From Dryas octopetala (taxonomy: Eukaryota > Streptophyta > Magnoliopsida > Rosales > Rosaceae), in the NCBI GenBank assembly GCA_963921425.1, contig OY992840.1:10108501-10172500 (forward strand): DNA of 64,000 nucleotides. Direction: 5' to 3'. Shown one piece after another: positions 47,256 through 60,170 of this stretch. Below the pieces are notes generated by a model, which was not told the DNA's origin, did no database searches, and was given only the letters and a program-made list of their open reading frames with translations. Both the position numbers and the translations under genes were made by a program. Position 1 is the first letter of the stretch; every line of letters starts with the position of its first letter.

Positions 47256-47513
47256 GAGAAATTTAGAAAATTAACCCATTTTGATTGCCATTAAAGACTT
47301 TTAACCTATTTTTTTTATTTTTAGAATTTGACCCTCGAGTAATACTCGAGTTTCCATCGAAAAGTGCTCAAACTCCCCTCGAGTAGTACTTGAACCCTAT
47401 CGAGTAGTGCTCAAGAGGGGTTCAAGTACTATTCGAAGGTCAAATTTCTAAAAAAAAAAAAAAGTTAAAAGTCTTTATTTAACTTCAATTTAGGTTAATT
47501 TTTCAAATTTCTC
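47256..47513. mobile_element. GAGAAATTT fold-back MITE, copy 2
   Basis: It has the same end and centre types as the copy 47 bp upstream. The flanks TATAAATTA and TATAAACTA agree at 8 of 9 positions, which fits a 9-bp Mutator-type duplication. The GAGAAATTT terminus also recalls Mutator ends. It stops about 295 bp before the CLPT start codon, so it lies in that gene's promoter region. Confidence 0.7.
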
Positions 47514-47807
47514 TATAAACTATTATGCAAAGGGTGTACAAAAACCGGCTGGACCGTCTAAACAAGCCAAGAAATGGGTTCAGTCCAATTGTCAGCACAC
47601 AACGTTTCGACTAGCCCAATTGCAACGGTTATAACTCATAAGTTAATTTGGGCTGTCAGGCTCAAAAAGAAGTCAACTTGAGTTGAAGAAAGCCCAGTCC
47701 AAACTCCAACACAATAACACAACCACTGAAGGATGCCGTTTCCTTCTTGCTTGCAATCCCATATCCATTTCCAAGCACTGAGCGAGTCCCACTCTTGTTT
47801 TCCAAAA

Positions 47808-50254
47808 ATGGCCGCTCACATGCTTTCCAAGCTTCCAACAACCACCTCAGCTCTCAATCCCAATCCCAATCACGGAACCAAACCCGACCCGTATTCTCCA
47901 CCCCTGACCCTGACCCTGACTCTGAGACCCAACAGTTTGCAGAATCCATGGCTGGGCGCCAACAGTCTCTCGCTTCAGTCCTCAACACTCACCGTTCGAA
48001 CCCACATGCCAAAGCTCCGACCTTTGCCTTCCACAGTCTGCCTCAGCCTCCCTACCGCGTAAGTCCCATTTTCTCACATTGCCAAGACCCTCTTTCTTGA
48101 TTTTTGATTTTAATTTTTGCACATTTTAGATGACCAAGGTGTTGTTTCAGATGCTTCTGATTTGGTCATTACAGAAACCCAGAAAGAGTTTCATCTACTG
48201 AGAAAGTGCCAAAGTGAGTTTTCTTTTCTTTTTTGTGGTTTGGTGTTTTGGTGTCTGGGTTTGTTGGGATTGAGGTTTTGGTTATGGGTGAGTGGACGCA
48301 GATGGTCTTGGAGGGCTATAAAGTCATTTGCCATGGGTGAATTGGAAGCTAGGAAACTCAAGTACCCAACCACTGGGACTGAAGCACTTCTCATGGGTAT
48401 CCTCATAGAGGGTAAAGCAATTTTCTTTTACCCTTTTAAGCTTTTATTGTTGTTAATTTTAGTTCATTTATTTATTTTCTGTGTGATTCATCCTCCTAAT
48501 GCAAGTAGTCTTTATTGGTTGGTTATTGATCTTACTGCTCGTATATTTAAGTCTTAATTTCAATTTCAATCATGTTTAAGGTCATTTAAAGATGAAGTCA
48601 AACAATTTATAGAGTTTGAACTATAATAAGTAAGAACGAACTGCAAAGTTTGATATTTAAACGGTTGCGGAATATAAGATAGTGTGGAGCATTATAATAT
48701 AGTCTTCCTGTGAACTATGCATAAGTTGAAGCTTGTAGAGAGAAGGTATGCCATGGGATTAGTTGGCGAATTGTGGTTCTTTTGGTGCAGTCTACTAGAG
48801 AAAAAGATGAATATATATATATATATATTTTCATATTACCTCTTAATGCAACAACCATCCTCTCTCCTGTATGCTGGTTAGAACTGAGAAGGCCCTTGTG
48901 TAGTTGTGTGCAGGCTTCCACCTTATGCATAAGGGCTTAGCTGTCAATTTAGTCCAAGTTATGATTCAAAAGCAACAACTAAAGGCTAACTACGAATGCA
49001 AATCTTAATAAGATACCAAGCCTTACAGAAGTTACAGTATATTTACCATCTTTACCCAAAAAAAATCTTATGAATATATCTGATCTTTGTGATAAATGGA
49101 ACATGCAGGAACCAGTGTGGCTGCAAAATTTTTGCGGGCAAATGGAATTACGCTTTTCAAGGTGCGTGAAGAAACCATCAAGTTACTTGGGAAAGCTGAC
49201 ATGTACTTTTTCAGTCCTGAGCATCCCCCATTGACTGAGGAAACTCAAAGAGTGCTTGATTGGGCTGTTGATAGAAAGCTAAAATCTGGTAAATTTTGGG
49301 CCATGTTATTTATATATAAATTTTTCTCTTTTGGAAATTTTTTTGATTGGCCTTTTAATTTTTGCAAATTAAATTTGTTTCTTACATGTCTCCTCATTCA
49401 GGAGTCCTGAACTTGTGTCTATTACTGTTTTTGGGATCGCATGAATGGTCAATCAAGTAGTATCTTGGACATCAAACAAAAATATAAATTCATACATATA
49501 TACTGACAGGTAGTGTATGTATAGTGGCTGAGATGAGCCCGAATTCACAACAAAGATGTAGGCTAGTAACTTCAATTTAAATAGCATTACATATGATTTT
49601 GTGAATTCTTGTTTTTCTAGAACTTTCTGTAAATGTTTCCTGTGCTCTGTAATTTCATTTTTTTCTTATCTTTCATCAGAGAATGTTTGTTAGTGTGCAA
49701 TCTTTTACAAATACAGAGCTTTGGATTAAGTATTATGATGAAAGGTTGTGTTCCAAATTGTCTTGTAGAAGAATTGGTCTGAAGTGGTATTTGTGGATAA
49801 TGCATTTTTCTTTTGTGAGATTGGAATATCAGATGTAATTTGTTTCAATAAATGGTGAAAAAAAAAAAAAATCTTATTTTACCATGGTTCTTGACTGCAA
49901 CCAAGATAACAGAACTATTTGAAATGGAGACTGTGTCGCTCTTTGTGCAATGTACCCTCACTTGTGGAATTGCTGAAGTGAACTGCAAAGGCAAATGACC
50001 ATCTTCTCATTGACAAATCATAATTCTCAACTGATCGACTCCTTTTGCTGTACTCTAATGTCCTAGCAATTTTATTTATTAATTTATCAATTGCAGGTGA
50101 TGATGGGCAAATTACAACATCTGATCTACTTCTTGGCATTTGGTATGAAGCGGAATCCCCAGGTCACAAGATAATGGCTACCCTTGGCTTCAATGAAGAG
50201 AAAGTGAAAGAGCTGGAATCTTTAAGTTCTAAACCTGGATTTGTTGATGGATGA
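47808..50254 (+). CDS. Chloroplast Clp protease accessory subunit CLPT1/CLPT2 type
   Basis: Five exons: 47808-48058, 48175-48213, 48302-48411, 49109-49288 and 50097-50254 (TGA), giving 245 residues. Exon 2 is only 39 nt. Two acceptor-like AGs upstream of it (48129, 48150) would each bring a stop codon, so the acceptor at 48174 is required. CLPT subunits bind the plastid Clp core and carry an N-domain like that of ClpC chaperones. Diagnostic stretches are RAIKSFAMGELEARKLKYP, TGTEALLMGILIEG, VAAKFLRANGITLFKVREET, DMYFFSPEHPPLTE and LLLGIWYEAESPGHKI. The start was set at 47808 (AAAATGGCC, MAAHMLSK) because it gives a family-like length and a plausible Ser/Thr/Leu-rich transit peptide. An in-frame ATG at 47733 would add 25 residues. 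Arabidopsis has two paralogues and I cannot assign one. Confidence 0.93.
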
Positions 50255-50861
50255 TATGTTCTATTTTTGTTCACTGTGACCTAGGATGTGAATTTCTACA
50301 TCAAGGATGGATTGGTGATGTTATTCAGAGATGTGTAGTGGAATTTCAAATTCCATGGCCAAAAAAATGGTATTTCAAGTTCCTGAATGGTAGTTTGCAT
50401 TTGATTCATGTGGGATTGTCCAAGTTCAGCCTACAAGTAGTTTTTTCTTGTGTTTAATTATTGAAATTGAAGAATAGTTCTGCAATAATTTCTTTCGTAT
50501 GGAATGCCATGTGACTTATTTAGGCGAATTCTATTTTGCATGAAATTGCATTTTAACTATGTATGCATTTTAAAGCCACACTAGTCTCTGGCTCTCAAGA
50601 AATTTCTTGACTGCATGTAAGGTTGCGCACCCTTTATATCAGGTGATGATTAATTCACATGGATTCATGAGGAAGGCATTAACCCCCAAATTACAGAAAT
50701 GACTGAAAGTTGTTTTTTTTTTTCTTTCCCCAAAGCTGTTTCTAGAGTTGGTCATCGGGATCCTGGTTATATGGTAGGTGAGCTTTGTTAAATTTTACCT
50801 TTTCTGGTTAACCAGGATAGGAGAGGATATGTGTTGGAGTTAAAGACGTCTGTACAGGTTC
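50255..50861. other. Spacer between convergent CLPT and MATE genes
   Basis: It contains both 3' flanks and no further gene. Confidence 0.5.
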
Positions 50862-52388
50862 TTAGACTTCAGCAGTAATATTCTCCATGCTTTTGTGGTC
50901 TCCTTCTTTGTTAGCTTCCGGTGCTTGACAGGCAACTGAGGCAAGTATTTGTGCCTTGCAAGCTTCTTCTTCCCAATTGATCCTTACAACAAACATCAGC
51001 AACAGAATCAAGCATGCAACCATTCCAATTAAGAATCCTATCAACAGTCCACTGAGCCCAAGTGCAACCTTGAAGGCTAAAACAACTCCTAAGGGCAAGG
51101 CCATGAAGTAAAACCCACCAAGATTGGCATACATAGCCAACCATGGCCTTGCCGTTCCCCGGACAATTCCTCCACAAACTGCTAATGGGAAATTTACCAC
51201 CTCCACTAAAGCCATCAGCATCATCATCTTCTTCACACCTCTGACAATTCCCTTGTCATGACTGAACAAAGATCCCCAACTTCCCCTGGCTGCTAACATC
51301 AGCAACCCACCTATGCAACCTGAGACCACACTTACTGCTAGAGACACAAATGCAGACTCATAAGCAGGGCCTGCTTGGTTTGCCCCGAGTTCATTCGAGA
51401 CACGGGTTGATGCACATGTTGCCAGAGAAAGCATCACTGAGTATAGCAAGTAGTCAAAGTTTAATACAATGGCTAAAACTCCCACTGCCTGCTTGGCATT
51501 GGCAAGCCTGCCTGTTAGAAGTACCAAAATCTCATAGCACCACCATTCTAGGCAGGTAGTGAGGCAGCAAGGTCCACAAAGCTTGAGCAGCCTAATCCAA
51601 TCCCCAACACCTTGGTCAAACCACCCCCCTTCCTTCCACCTCCCTTCCTTTGCATTAAGTTCAATCATACACACATACACAGCAAGTAGAATCACAACTA
51701 TGAGATCAGTGATCCACACAGACATTGCAATTCCCTCAATACCCTTGGCTTTCGAAAGCAAGATGTTGATGGGTATGTGAAGGGCAAGCGCCAGAGCTGA
51801 GCTGAACATTGAAGGCACTGTAATGCTCTGTGAGCTCAAGTAGGCTTTGAGGGGACAGAGCAATGAGGTAACCACCAAGTCTGGCAGGAGATAGAAAAGG
51901 TAGCTCTTTGCAACTGTTGAAATGTCCTCTTGTTGGCCAAAATGGATGAGGATTTTGTCAACATTGAGCCACAAGAAAGAGATGGGAAATGTTGCAAGTA
52001 GCAACAAGAAAGTTGCCATGAGAAGGGTTTTGTGGAGGAGCTTAACGTTTTTAGCCCCATAAGCTTGACCACATATCGGTTCCATGGCACTAGAGAGTCC
52101 ATTCATGACAGAGAAGCCAGTGACATTAGCAAAAGTGAACCCAAGTGTGCCACCAGCCAATTGAAGCTCTCCAAGTCTGCCAAGAAAAGCTGTTGTGATA
52201 GCTATCTTGGCAAACCATGTCAAATTCATTGCCACCAGAGGAAGAGCTATTCCTCTTTGTAATTTTAGCTCTGACAGCATGATCTTGACAAAGTTGGCTG
52301 GCCGTTTTTGAGTGAGAGGTGGGGATGAAGGTGGCTGCAGAGAGGCTCTCTCTCTTGGGTTCTCTTCCAAGTTTGATGTTGCAGACAT
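50862..52388 (-). CDS. MATE/DETOXIFICATION family transporter (intronless)
   Basis: An uninterrupted 508-residue frame from the ATG at 52388-52386 to TAA at 50864-50862. MATE proteins are secondary transporters with twelve membrane helices that export organic compounds in exchange for H+ or Na+, usually at the plasma membrane or tonoplast. After a hydrophilic N terminus (1-45) the sequence has many hydrophobic helices. Conserved MATE stretches are SSAMEPICGQAYGAKN in the first half, LLKLCGPCCLTTCLEWWCYEILVLLTG and STRVSNELGAN in the middle, and VVNFPLAVCGGIVRGTARP near the end. Lack of introns and the length fit the Arabidopsis DTX48-DTX56 clade, whose members are linked to hormone, iron or stress responses. 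The substrate cannot be read from sequence. Convergent with CLPT. Confidence 0.94.
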   Translation of the reverse strand: MSATSNLEENPRERASLQPPSSPPLTQKRPANFVKIMLSELKLQRGIALPLVAMNLTWFAKIAITTAFLGRLGELQLAGGTLGFTFANVTGFSVMNGLSSAMEPICGQAYGAKNVKLLHKTLLMATFLLLLATFPISFLWLNVDKILIHFGQQEDISTVAKSYLFYLLPDLVVTSLLCPLKAYLSSQSITVPSMFSSALALALHIPINILLSKAKGIEGIAMSVWITDLIVVILLAVYVCMIELNAKEGRWKEGGWFDQGVGDWIRLLKLCGPCCLTTCLEWWCYEILVLLTGRLANAKQAVGVLAIVLNFDYLLYSVMLSLATCASTRVSNELGANQAGPAYESAFVSLAVSVVSGCIGGLLMLAARGSWGSLFSHDKGIVRGVKKMMMLMALVEVVNFPLAVCGGIVRGTARPWLAMYANLGGFYFMALPLGVVLAFKVALGLSGLLIGFLIGMVACLILLLMFVVRINWEEEACKAQILASVACQAPEANKEGDHKSMENITAEV

Positions 52389-54947
52389 TGTGTGATAGAA
52401 TAGAGCAAAATGGCTTGCAGGCTTGGTGGGATTGTTTCAAATATAATTTCCAAGCAAAGGATGAGAATGTGGCTTTTTTACTTTGTTGGCTTTTGCAGAT
52501 AAGGTTGATTAATTGTTTATGACTGCATGGGTTTCGTGAGGATGTTTGTTTCCTAAAAGAAGCAAATTGGTTGGCTCTTTATGTAACGGCCAATTATGAA
52601 AGAGAGAATTGGTGGTGGATTTCTAGTGCGTGCTGAGAATGCAAGGGCCAAATCATGCATTCATGCTTATAATTCCCTTAAGAATCTCATGAGATTTGGT
52701 ATGTGTTAGGTCTTAATAAAAGTGATAAGAAGAAATCCAATTGTAGTAAACTAACTGCCTAGAGGCAGACCCCAAAGAAAAGGAAAAAAACCAAAAAGAA
52801 TTTAATGAGAAAATTAAGAAAAAAACTCATTTTGTGGCAAACAATTTGCCCAATAAAATTAGCAAATACCAATACTTTATTTAAAGGGAAAATTCATTAT
52901 ATGTCAAATAATTGTAAGAGTTTGTCGTGTAATGATAATTTGTGTGTCTTAAAATATGTGTGGATGAAAGAGTAGTGAATTCATAACATACTCTTTCAAG
53001 TGTGAGAAGAAATGTGAGTGCTATCAATATGAGTTGATATTGTAGAATAACCTGTCAAAGATACTACTTAAACAAGTGCCACACATAAATTTGATGAACA
53101 ATTAGAAAGTACAAGTGTTTGAAAAAAAAAGGGGAAGTACAAGTGGCTAAATGCCCAACTTAACTAGTTGCTAAATATTGCAATCATGATATAATCCAGT
53201 TGTTATTAACTTCTTAATTCATATTAGAAATTAATGCTGACTATGATGTTCATAGTAGACTGTGCAGCTTGGATTCTACATTTCTACTACTATTTCTGTG
53301 GTTGAATATTGTACAAGTGCTCTTGTAATGGTTTTAAGAATTCAAATTAAAAGTGATTCAAAATCGGCTGTTCTACAGTCATATTCTCATATGAAAGAAA
53401 TATGGGTTTGTAAAATTCTTGGGGATAAGAGATTAAGGGGGTTAAACAAAGATGGATCAGGAAGATTAGATTTCCAGAATCAAAAGAATGAGATAGTGGT
53501 GTGGCCACCATATCTATAAGCTTTTTCCTTTCATATTCCAAAGCCACTTAATTGTTGAATTTCTTGCATTTTTATATTTGCCTTATTGTTATTTTATTGA
53601 TTTTAAAGTGACGGGACAGCATAGTTTTATAGAAAAAATAAAAATAAAAAGTTCTAACTTCTAAAATAATTTAAATTTGAAAAATAATACTTATGAATGA
53701 ACTATTATGAAACATTAATTGCTGTGAATCTTAATATATATAAAAAATTCACCGATCAACCATTCAAATTAATCCATAAATCGTTAATTAATTCAAATCT
53801 CACAATATATAACTCATCAATCAACGATATGAATCATACGTCGATTGACATGAATTTAATGGTATAGGATCTGCTAATTGACAATTCACATTTACTTGCT
53901 CTTGATAACTTTGACTTTTGGACAGTTTACCTTTTGACCATCTCTTAGTAGTCTGGTATAGTGGTATGTGAGCTTTATTCATAATTAATCAGAAATTGTT
54001 TAGCCTTAAGAACAGGAAAGTAAAGGGAACATAGACGCCACATTATGGCTACGAGTGCTTATATTCCTATCTTCTTGTGTTATTTTTCTACTCATTCTCT
54101 TTTATCCCTATTTATTAAACTTTGAAAGGTACTAATTTACTCTTTTCACCCCCCATTATTTTCATAATGCCCTTAACTCCTTATTTTTTAAAAATAAATT
54201 GTCAGATATTCTTTTTCTTATTCCTTATAAGAGAGAGCAAGTTATCAATGATATATAAATTTGGGACAAGTTTCTTTACAAACAAGCCAAGCCATTGTTA
54301 AGTGCTAGATGATCTTGATGTTCTGAATGAAATGGATCCAATTGAAAGCCAAATCAATAAAAAAAAGATTGTAAAAGTTAAAATATAATTAGCGTTGAGT
54401 GTCCAGTAATTACTATCAAGCGCTTGATAGTGTATAATTTTTTTATATAGAATACTCAAAATTAGTTTATTGGCATTTATGTTAAAAATTTATCTAAAAT
54501 CTTTGAATTAAACTTTAAGGTAAGATCATTTTATAAGCTAAAAAGATACGGAGTACACCCGTCGGCTTATATTCCAAAAAACGAGCGGAGAAAGCAATTA
54601 ATAATGCACGAATTCTATCGAATACAAAAATGTTAAAAGGCCGTACGTCAGAGGCACTCATTGGATCTATCATCGTTCATAATTTCCTTCTTTATTGTGA
54701 GCACTACTTTTCTTTCCACTTGTTCCCCATTAAATTAAAGCATGCATATCAACCTTAATCGGAGTGAGTGGTGAGTCTGGTGACTGCGGTCTATTTTATG
54801 GTTTTGTTTTCTGGTGGAAGTCTATTTAAATCATCTCTATGATTGAGAGTTATCGATCAGTTTTTAATAAAAATAATATTTGTTTCTACAAACAGTTTGA
54901 ATGATTGATTATGGTAATTTTTGTATGAATGAGTCCAAATTTACAAT
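52389..54947. other. MATE promoter region and AT-rich spacer
   Basis: The first few hundred bases are the MATE upstream region. A TACATAAAG near 52576-52584 (minus strand) is a weak TATA candidate. The rest is AT-rich with no supported gene. Confidence 0.4.
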
Positions 54948-54955
54948 CTCACAAT

Positions 54956-55998
54956 CAGGGACGAATCCAGGATTTTAAAATGGGGTGGGCTAAACTTAGC
55001 TTACGAGTGAAACTCGACCGTATAAATGAAGTTCATTAGCAAAAAAAAAAGTTACACCTAATTAGGGGAAACATAATGAGCCTTACCCTAAAAATGCATA
55101 TCTAAACAAATGAAAAAAATCGCACAAAAAAAAGATAGCAATACAACAATTAAATATGCAATGCAAATACAATATAATACTATCTAAGTTGGGTCATATG
55201 TTTCTTCAAATAGCAAAAATCATTAAGTATCGATACTATTAGAAAATTCTCTTTTAATGTGGATGATCATACAATAATAACTTGTAGACCTATAAGTATG
55301 AGTCACTTAGTTAATACCTTGAAAATGAATATCTGCACATAAAAGATATACAACTTAAATTTAGAATTGCATGTCTATTGTTTATATGTTCCCAATTTTT
55401 CAAATCCCAACTTGATAGGTTCCCAATTTAGAATTTTATATTGTTTTATATGTTCCCAATCAATTTGTAATTTAAACATCACAATAATCAAGCTATAGTT
55501 TAATCAAAAAAAGAATCAAACCCTAATTTAATTATAAAAAATAATCAAAGCTCTAATTTTAAAATTGCAAAAATTTCTAATTTTAATAGATAGTTGAGCC
55601 AAAAAAAAAGTATAGAGATTGGGTGCAAATACATATATAATACCTTGGCGGCTTGGCACCCCTTGGAGATTGGAGGGTTGAGCTATTTGTGTGGGGCCGG
55701 GGAGATGAGTTTTGGAGCTGTAGAGGAAAGAAGTTGGAGCAAGTGCGGATCTATGGGCTGTTTTTGGGGGGAGTGGAAGTAAGTAAAAGTAATTTTTTTT
55801 CATTAAACAAAGAGGCAGTAGGTGCAGCATGTGAGAAGTTGTTCCTCAGCAGAAAAAAAAAAAATACTTAGACTGTGGGTAGTGGGCTACTGTGCTTGGG
55901 ATGGAAATTGGATGGGCTAAGCTACCTAGGTAAGCTAAAAAACCAGAAAAAGAGCATGGGCTGCAGCCCATGCAGCCCACAACGTGCATTCGTCACTG
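54956..55998. mobile_element. hAT-like non-autonomous element
   Basis: An exact 8-bp duplication CTCACAAT (54948-54955 and 55999-56006) flanks ends that read CAGGGACGAATCCAGG and, on the other strand, CAGTGACGAATGCACG. The 8-bp duplication with CAG-GACGAA type ends is hAT-like. Subterminal GGGTGGGCTAAAC at the left and GGATGGGCTAAGC near the right also echo each other. The interior is AT-rich with no transposase frame, so the copy is deleted or non-autonomous. Confidence 0.85.
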
Positions 55999-56823
55999 CT
56001 CACAATATAATGAAGATCTTTTTTTGCTGTTAGATTGTAAATTCGGATTATTAATTGTATTGATATATTTTTGTTTGATTATGTGGTTCAAATTTATAGG
56101 CTAAAAACTTCAATTTGTCTGACAATTTAGTAGAATGAGAGAGAAAGAGTGAGTAATTAATTGGGAAGTACATCAAGGTTGTGACACATAGAATGCACCA
56201 CTAGCTTGATTTTGTTCCAATACGGTAGGAGACTAGCTAGAACTGAGAAGAGTAGAAGAATAAATTCTGAGTGCGCAACTATTTTCGTTGATTCGGATGG
56301 AATTATAATTACTTGTATGAGATGAGATTCTATAATATTGCATGCTTTATGTAGAATTCATTAACAAGTTTGATGGATAGGAATATGAAAAGGAAATGTA
56401 TAATCTTGGGGACCAAGAATTACAATCTTTGAGGAAAGAATTTAGTACAAATCCAATGGTATTATCATGAGTATTTAAGGTGCAACATTCTTGGGAATGT
56501 ACCAACTCATGTGGATCAAAAGGAATATACCATCGAAAATGCAACTTTAACAGAAACATATATAATCAAAGTAGATGCTTCCTATATCATTAGTTTTTGT
56601 AACCTTGGTTTATAGACTCTAGAAAAGAAGGGAATTTATACCAGTTCTATAAGGTAGACATTATGAATCTATGATGGAGACCCACGTATTTAAGACTTCA
56701 TATATAATGCATAGATATTATCTCAAACTTAGTTATTTTAAGAATGTCTAAAGTATACATAAAATTTAATTTACTTTTAAGTAAATATTTCACTTGATAT
56801 TACATGATATTATAGCGGTCATT

Positions 56824-57580
56824 GGCGGAACCACAATGGGGGCATTGGGGTCACATGACCCCAATAGTTAGGTTGTTTCACTCCTACAATTTTGGGTATG
56901 ATCCTATTATCCTTTTAAACAAAAAAATTAGACCTTATTTTTTATGAATATTAGAAGATGAGTTTCTTATTTGAATATAAATAATGTGTTACTTTAGTTT
57001 CTGTGTGTGCTTTTTGGCTATTGGCTTGTTGTGTTTGTTTCTTTGGATTAGTTTAATTGGTTTCTTATTTGAATAATTATTTTATGTCTGCTAAATAAAT
57101 GGAGATGACACAAATTGCAAATATATTTTAATTAACTATAGTTAGCTCTCAAAAAAATTATCATAAAGAAACTAAGATAAGTAGATACAACAGCTAAAAA
57201 ATTTTCTATTTAATTATAGTGGAAAGGAGAAAATTTTCTATTGTTATCATGCCTTCATTATGATTAATTTCTGACTAAGCTACGGTTAATGCACATATCA
57301 AGTCTAACAGTCACTCTTATATCACGTAATAAGAGTTATTCAAATGTTTAGCTCAAGTCACGCTACACCTGAAAAGCATGTTAAGAGTATATACCACCAA
57401 GAAGCATAGTTATGGGTTGGCTAACCTATACTACAGCCCACCCATGTCCAGCAGAACCTAGTGATATTCTAAGTATAACTTGGAACCAAATAGTGCTACA
57501 ACCCAACCAACCTAGCATAAAAAAATCATTTTCCATTATTCCAGCCCACTTTAAATTTTTATGCTGGCTCTGTCACTATA
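56824..57580. mobile_element. Possible hAT-like element, borders uncertain
   Basis: The left edge has ATTGGCGGAACCACAATGGG and the right edge, on the other strand, AGTGACAGAGCCAGCAT, matching at about 11 of 17 positions. This GGCGGAGCCA type of end is common in plant elements. GGGGTCACATGACCCC near the left end is a palindrome. No target duplication could be found, so the borders are approximate. Confidence 0.45.
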
Positions 57581-59822
57581 TCTCAAGTTGGGAATATAAA
57601 GCATCGCTTTACAATATATACTGTCATCCATTGATATTTCTAATTAGTTTTGAATTTGATATTCTAACTGATGTACATAATGTTTACTAGTCATTATCTG
57701 ACGTGAGAAAATTATACTTAATCTATAATTTATGGTAATGAAGCTAAGTAATATTTAACTGAGAATTTATCTTTTTGTAATGCAAAATCAGGTATTGTTG
57801 TGTGGCATTGCAGAAAGGAGCCTTAGGGTTGGTCTATCCTTTTGTATAGGCAGCTGAACTTTTGCACTTTCCAGTTAAACGATGGATATGCATTACTCTG
57901 TTTGTGAAAGTGGCACTCATCATCGGTGATAAGGTTGTGTGAAAGATCAGTCGAAGACAAAGTCTCAGAACATACACAAATAAAGGAGCATTTTTCCAGC
58001 TAGCTATGTCTCAAGCAGTCAGGCCAGACCTGGTGATGTAGGAGTAGGACAGAGAAATTGAGAGAAAACAGAGAGAAAGATAGAATGCAGGGTAAAGAAG
58101 AGAAAAAAAAGAGATGGCAGGAGATGAAAATTACGATAGAAAGGCAAAGTAGAGTTAAACAATTAATTTCTTAAATCAATATGGGAAAGGTTGAAATTAA
58201 TTAAACATACATATTACAATTAATTAAGACTTGTTGATATAGATAGGCACAATAATTACTTATCAAACTTTGAATAATTAATTAAGGCATCTTTTAATAC
58301 ATATGATTGAATTAGATAGATTTAATAACTAGATTCATGTTCAAAGAGAAGCTTATAACTTGAAGAAAAAAGATGGAAGAAAGATGAATTAATCATATAA
58401 AGGAAACTTATCCCTTCTAATCTCCACAAATTTCTTTTTATGGTTAATCCATCTTCTTCCTTTAAGTTACAAGACACCCTCAATTTTCTTCTTTAAATAC
58501 ACATGAATGTAATCATTTAACATATTCAAAATCAAATGAGGCCTTAACAGTTTAATTAATCTTGCATACCATTTTCTAAACAATGACTTCTTCTTTTTTA
58601 TTACACGTACTGTGAAGTGAAATGCACGGACCTTCTACAATACACCCGATGCACCACATACACCCACCATCCAAGGGTGAGAACTATACATCCTACAAGT
58701 CACAACAACCAGATGCACCGTTAAAAAGATTCAATGGTTAGAACACTGTTCCCATGTGGTGCAGTGTCCGTACCAAAGACAAATCCCATTAACATAATAA
58801 CAAGAAAAATTAACTGCATTTTAGTCACAACTTAATAATCATGGGATTTTCTGCTAGTAGTTTAGCCATACATATGACCAAATCCCATGATTACCAAAAA
58901 GTTGGTGATAGCTACTGGTTGTGGTCATGGATCAATTCACAACAATATCATGTTTTACAAAATTTCTACAATGCAGACCCCATATTTTTTAATCCACAAG
59001 CTCACTTTTTCACTTTTTAATCCATACATAGGTCCATATGATATGATTCTCTCTGAAGTCGATACATATGCTTAGTTTGGCGCAAGTTCTGACACAAGAG
59101 AATATATTCTACCTGCAGGTAAATTTTGTTGAGAGGAAACGTGTGGTATATTATTCCTCTTTGTGCAGGCTTGTGTGTATTTAGTTGTGTAAGAATCATT
59201 TTGGAGTCCAATTAAATCTAAGTAACAAGAATTCTATAGGTTAAAATCAACACAAGTTAATTACTAGTAATTAACAAAGTGTTTATGAACTTCAACTTAA
59301 TTTCCATAGTTTTTTGCGCACTTTTTTTTTTCCGTGACCTAAAATGACATCCATAGAAATGGGTTGAATCATCACAAACAAGTTGCAATGAAATAATTGA
59401 TTCACTTGAGGAAGACATTAGACACGTCCATGTCATGCCATTTTGGAGCAGACAAATTAAGGTGGCTTGACCAGGGCTCCTTGACATCCCTAGTTTTAGT
59501 CTAAAAGACTATTATGAAAATAATGATGAGGAGGGCAATTAGTAATAAGAAATCATTTTGATTGGCTGCAATTTGATCGATATTATATATGTTAAAAACC
59601 TCTTCAAACCACCAAATCTGTCTAATGATTATGGACTGCAATGAGTGTTTGAAGATATTGAAGACTCCAATTCAACCACATATATGATGTATATATATGA
59701 AAGGGAGATTGTTGATTTTGTTTTGGTACATCAACAGAATCATACTCGTGATCTATTCTAATCCTAACATTTTTTCAACTCCCTCATCACTTGAAATATT
59801 CATAAATTTTTTTAAAATTAAG
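57581..59822. other. Gene-free AT-rich region
   Basis: No supported gene, repeat or RNA was found. Purine-rich sequence occurs at 58040-58150. Confidence 0.4.
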
Positions 59823-60099
59823 GTTTTACTTAAGGCTGCTCATTGGTTTGGCATTTACCGAACCGATTGATTACCGACCGAAATTTGTTGGTTTGGTAAA
59901 TCGATTTTTCTTCGCCAAAAATCGAAAATCCGAAAGCAAAAAAATACCGAAAAAATTGGTTTGGTTTTGGTAAATACCGAAAACAGTTGGTATACCGACC
60001 GATTACCGAAATTCATAGTCGAAATATACCGAATCGATTTTTACCGAAAATTTCAAAAAAAAAATACCGAAAATTATTACAAAAAAAAAAGTATGATAT

Positions 60100-60170
60100 T
60101 GGCTAAGACGTAATTGAATAGGAGACCTCAAACAACAAACTTCTCTTCTCAACCAACTGAGCTGATTAGT
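60100..60170 (-). repeat. tRNA-like head, probable SINE remnant
   Basis: On the minus strand TCAGCTCAGTTGG with following GAGAAG resembles an A box, and GAGGTCTCCTATTC about 30 bases later is a poor B box. No functional tRNA fold is formed. It lies inside the 59831-62836 element. Confidence 0.4.
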
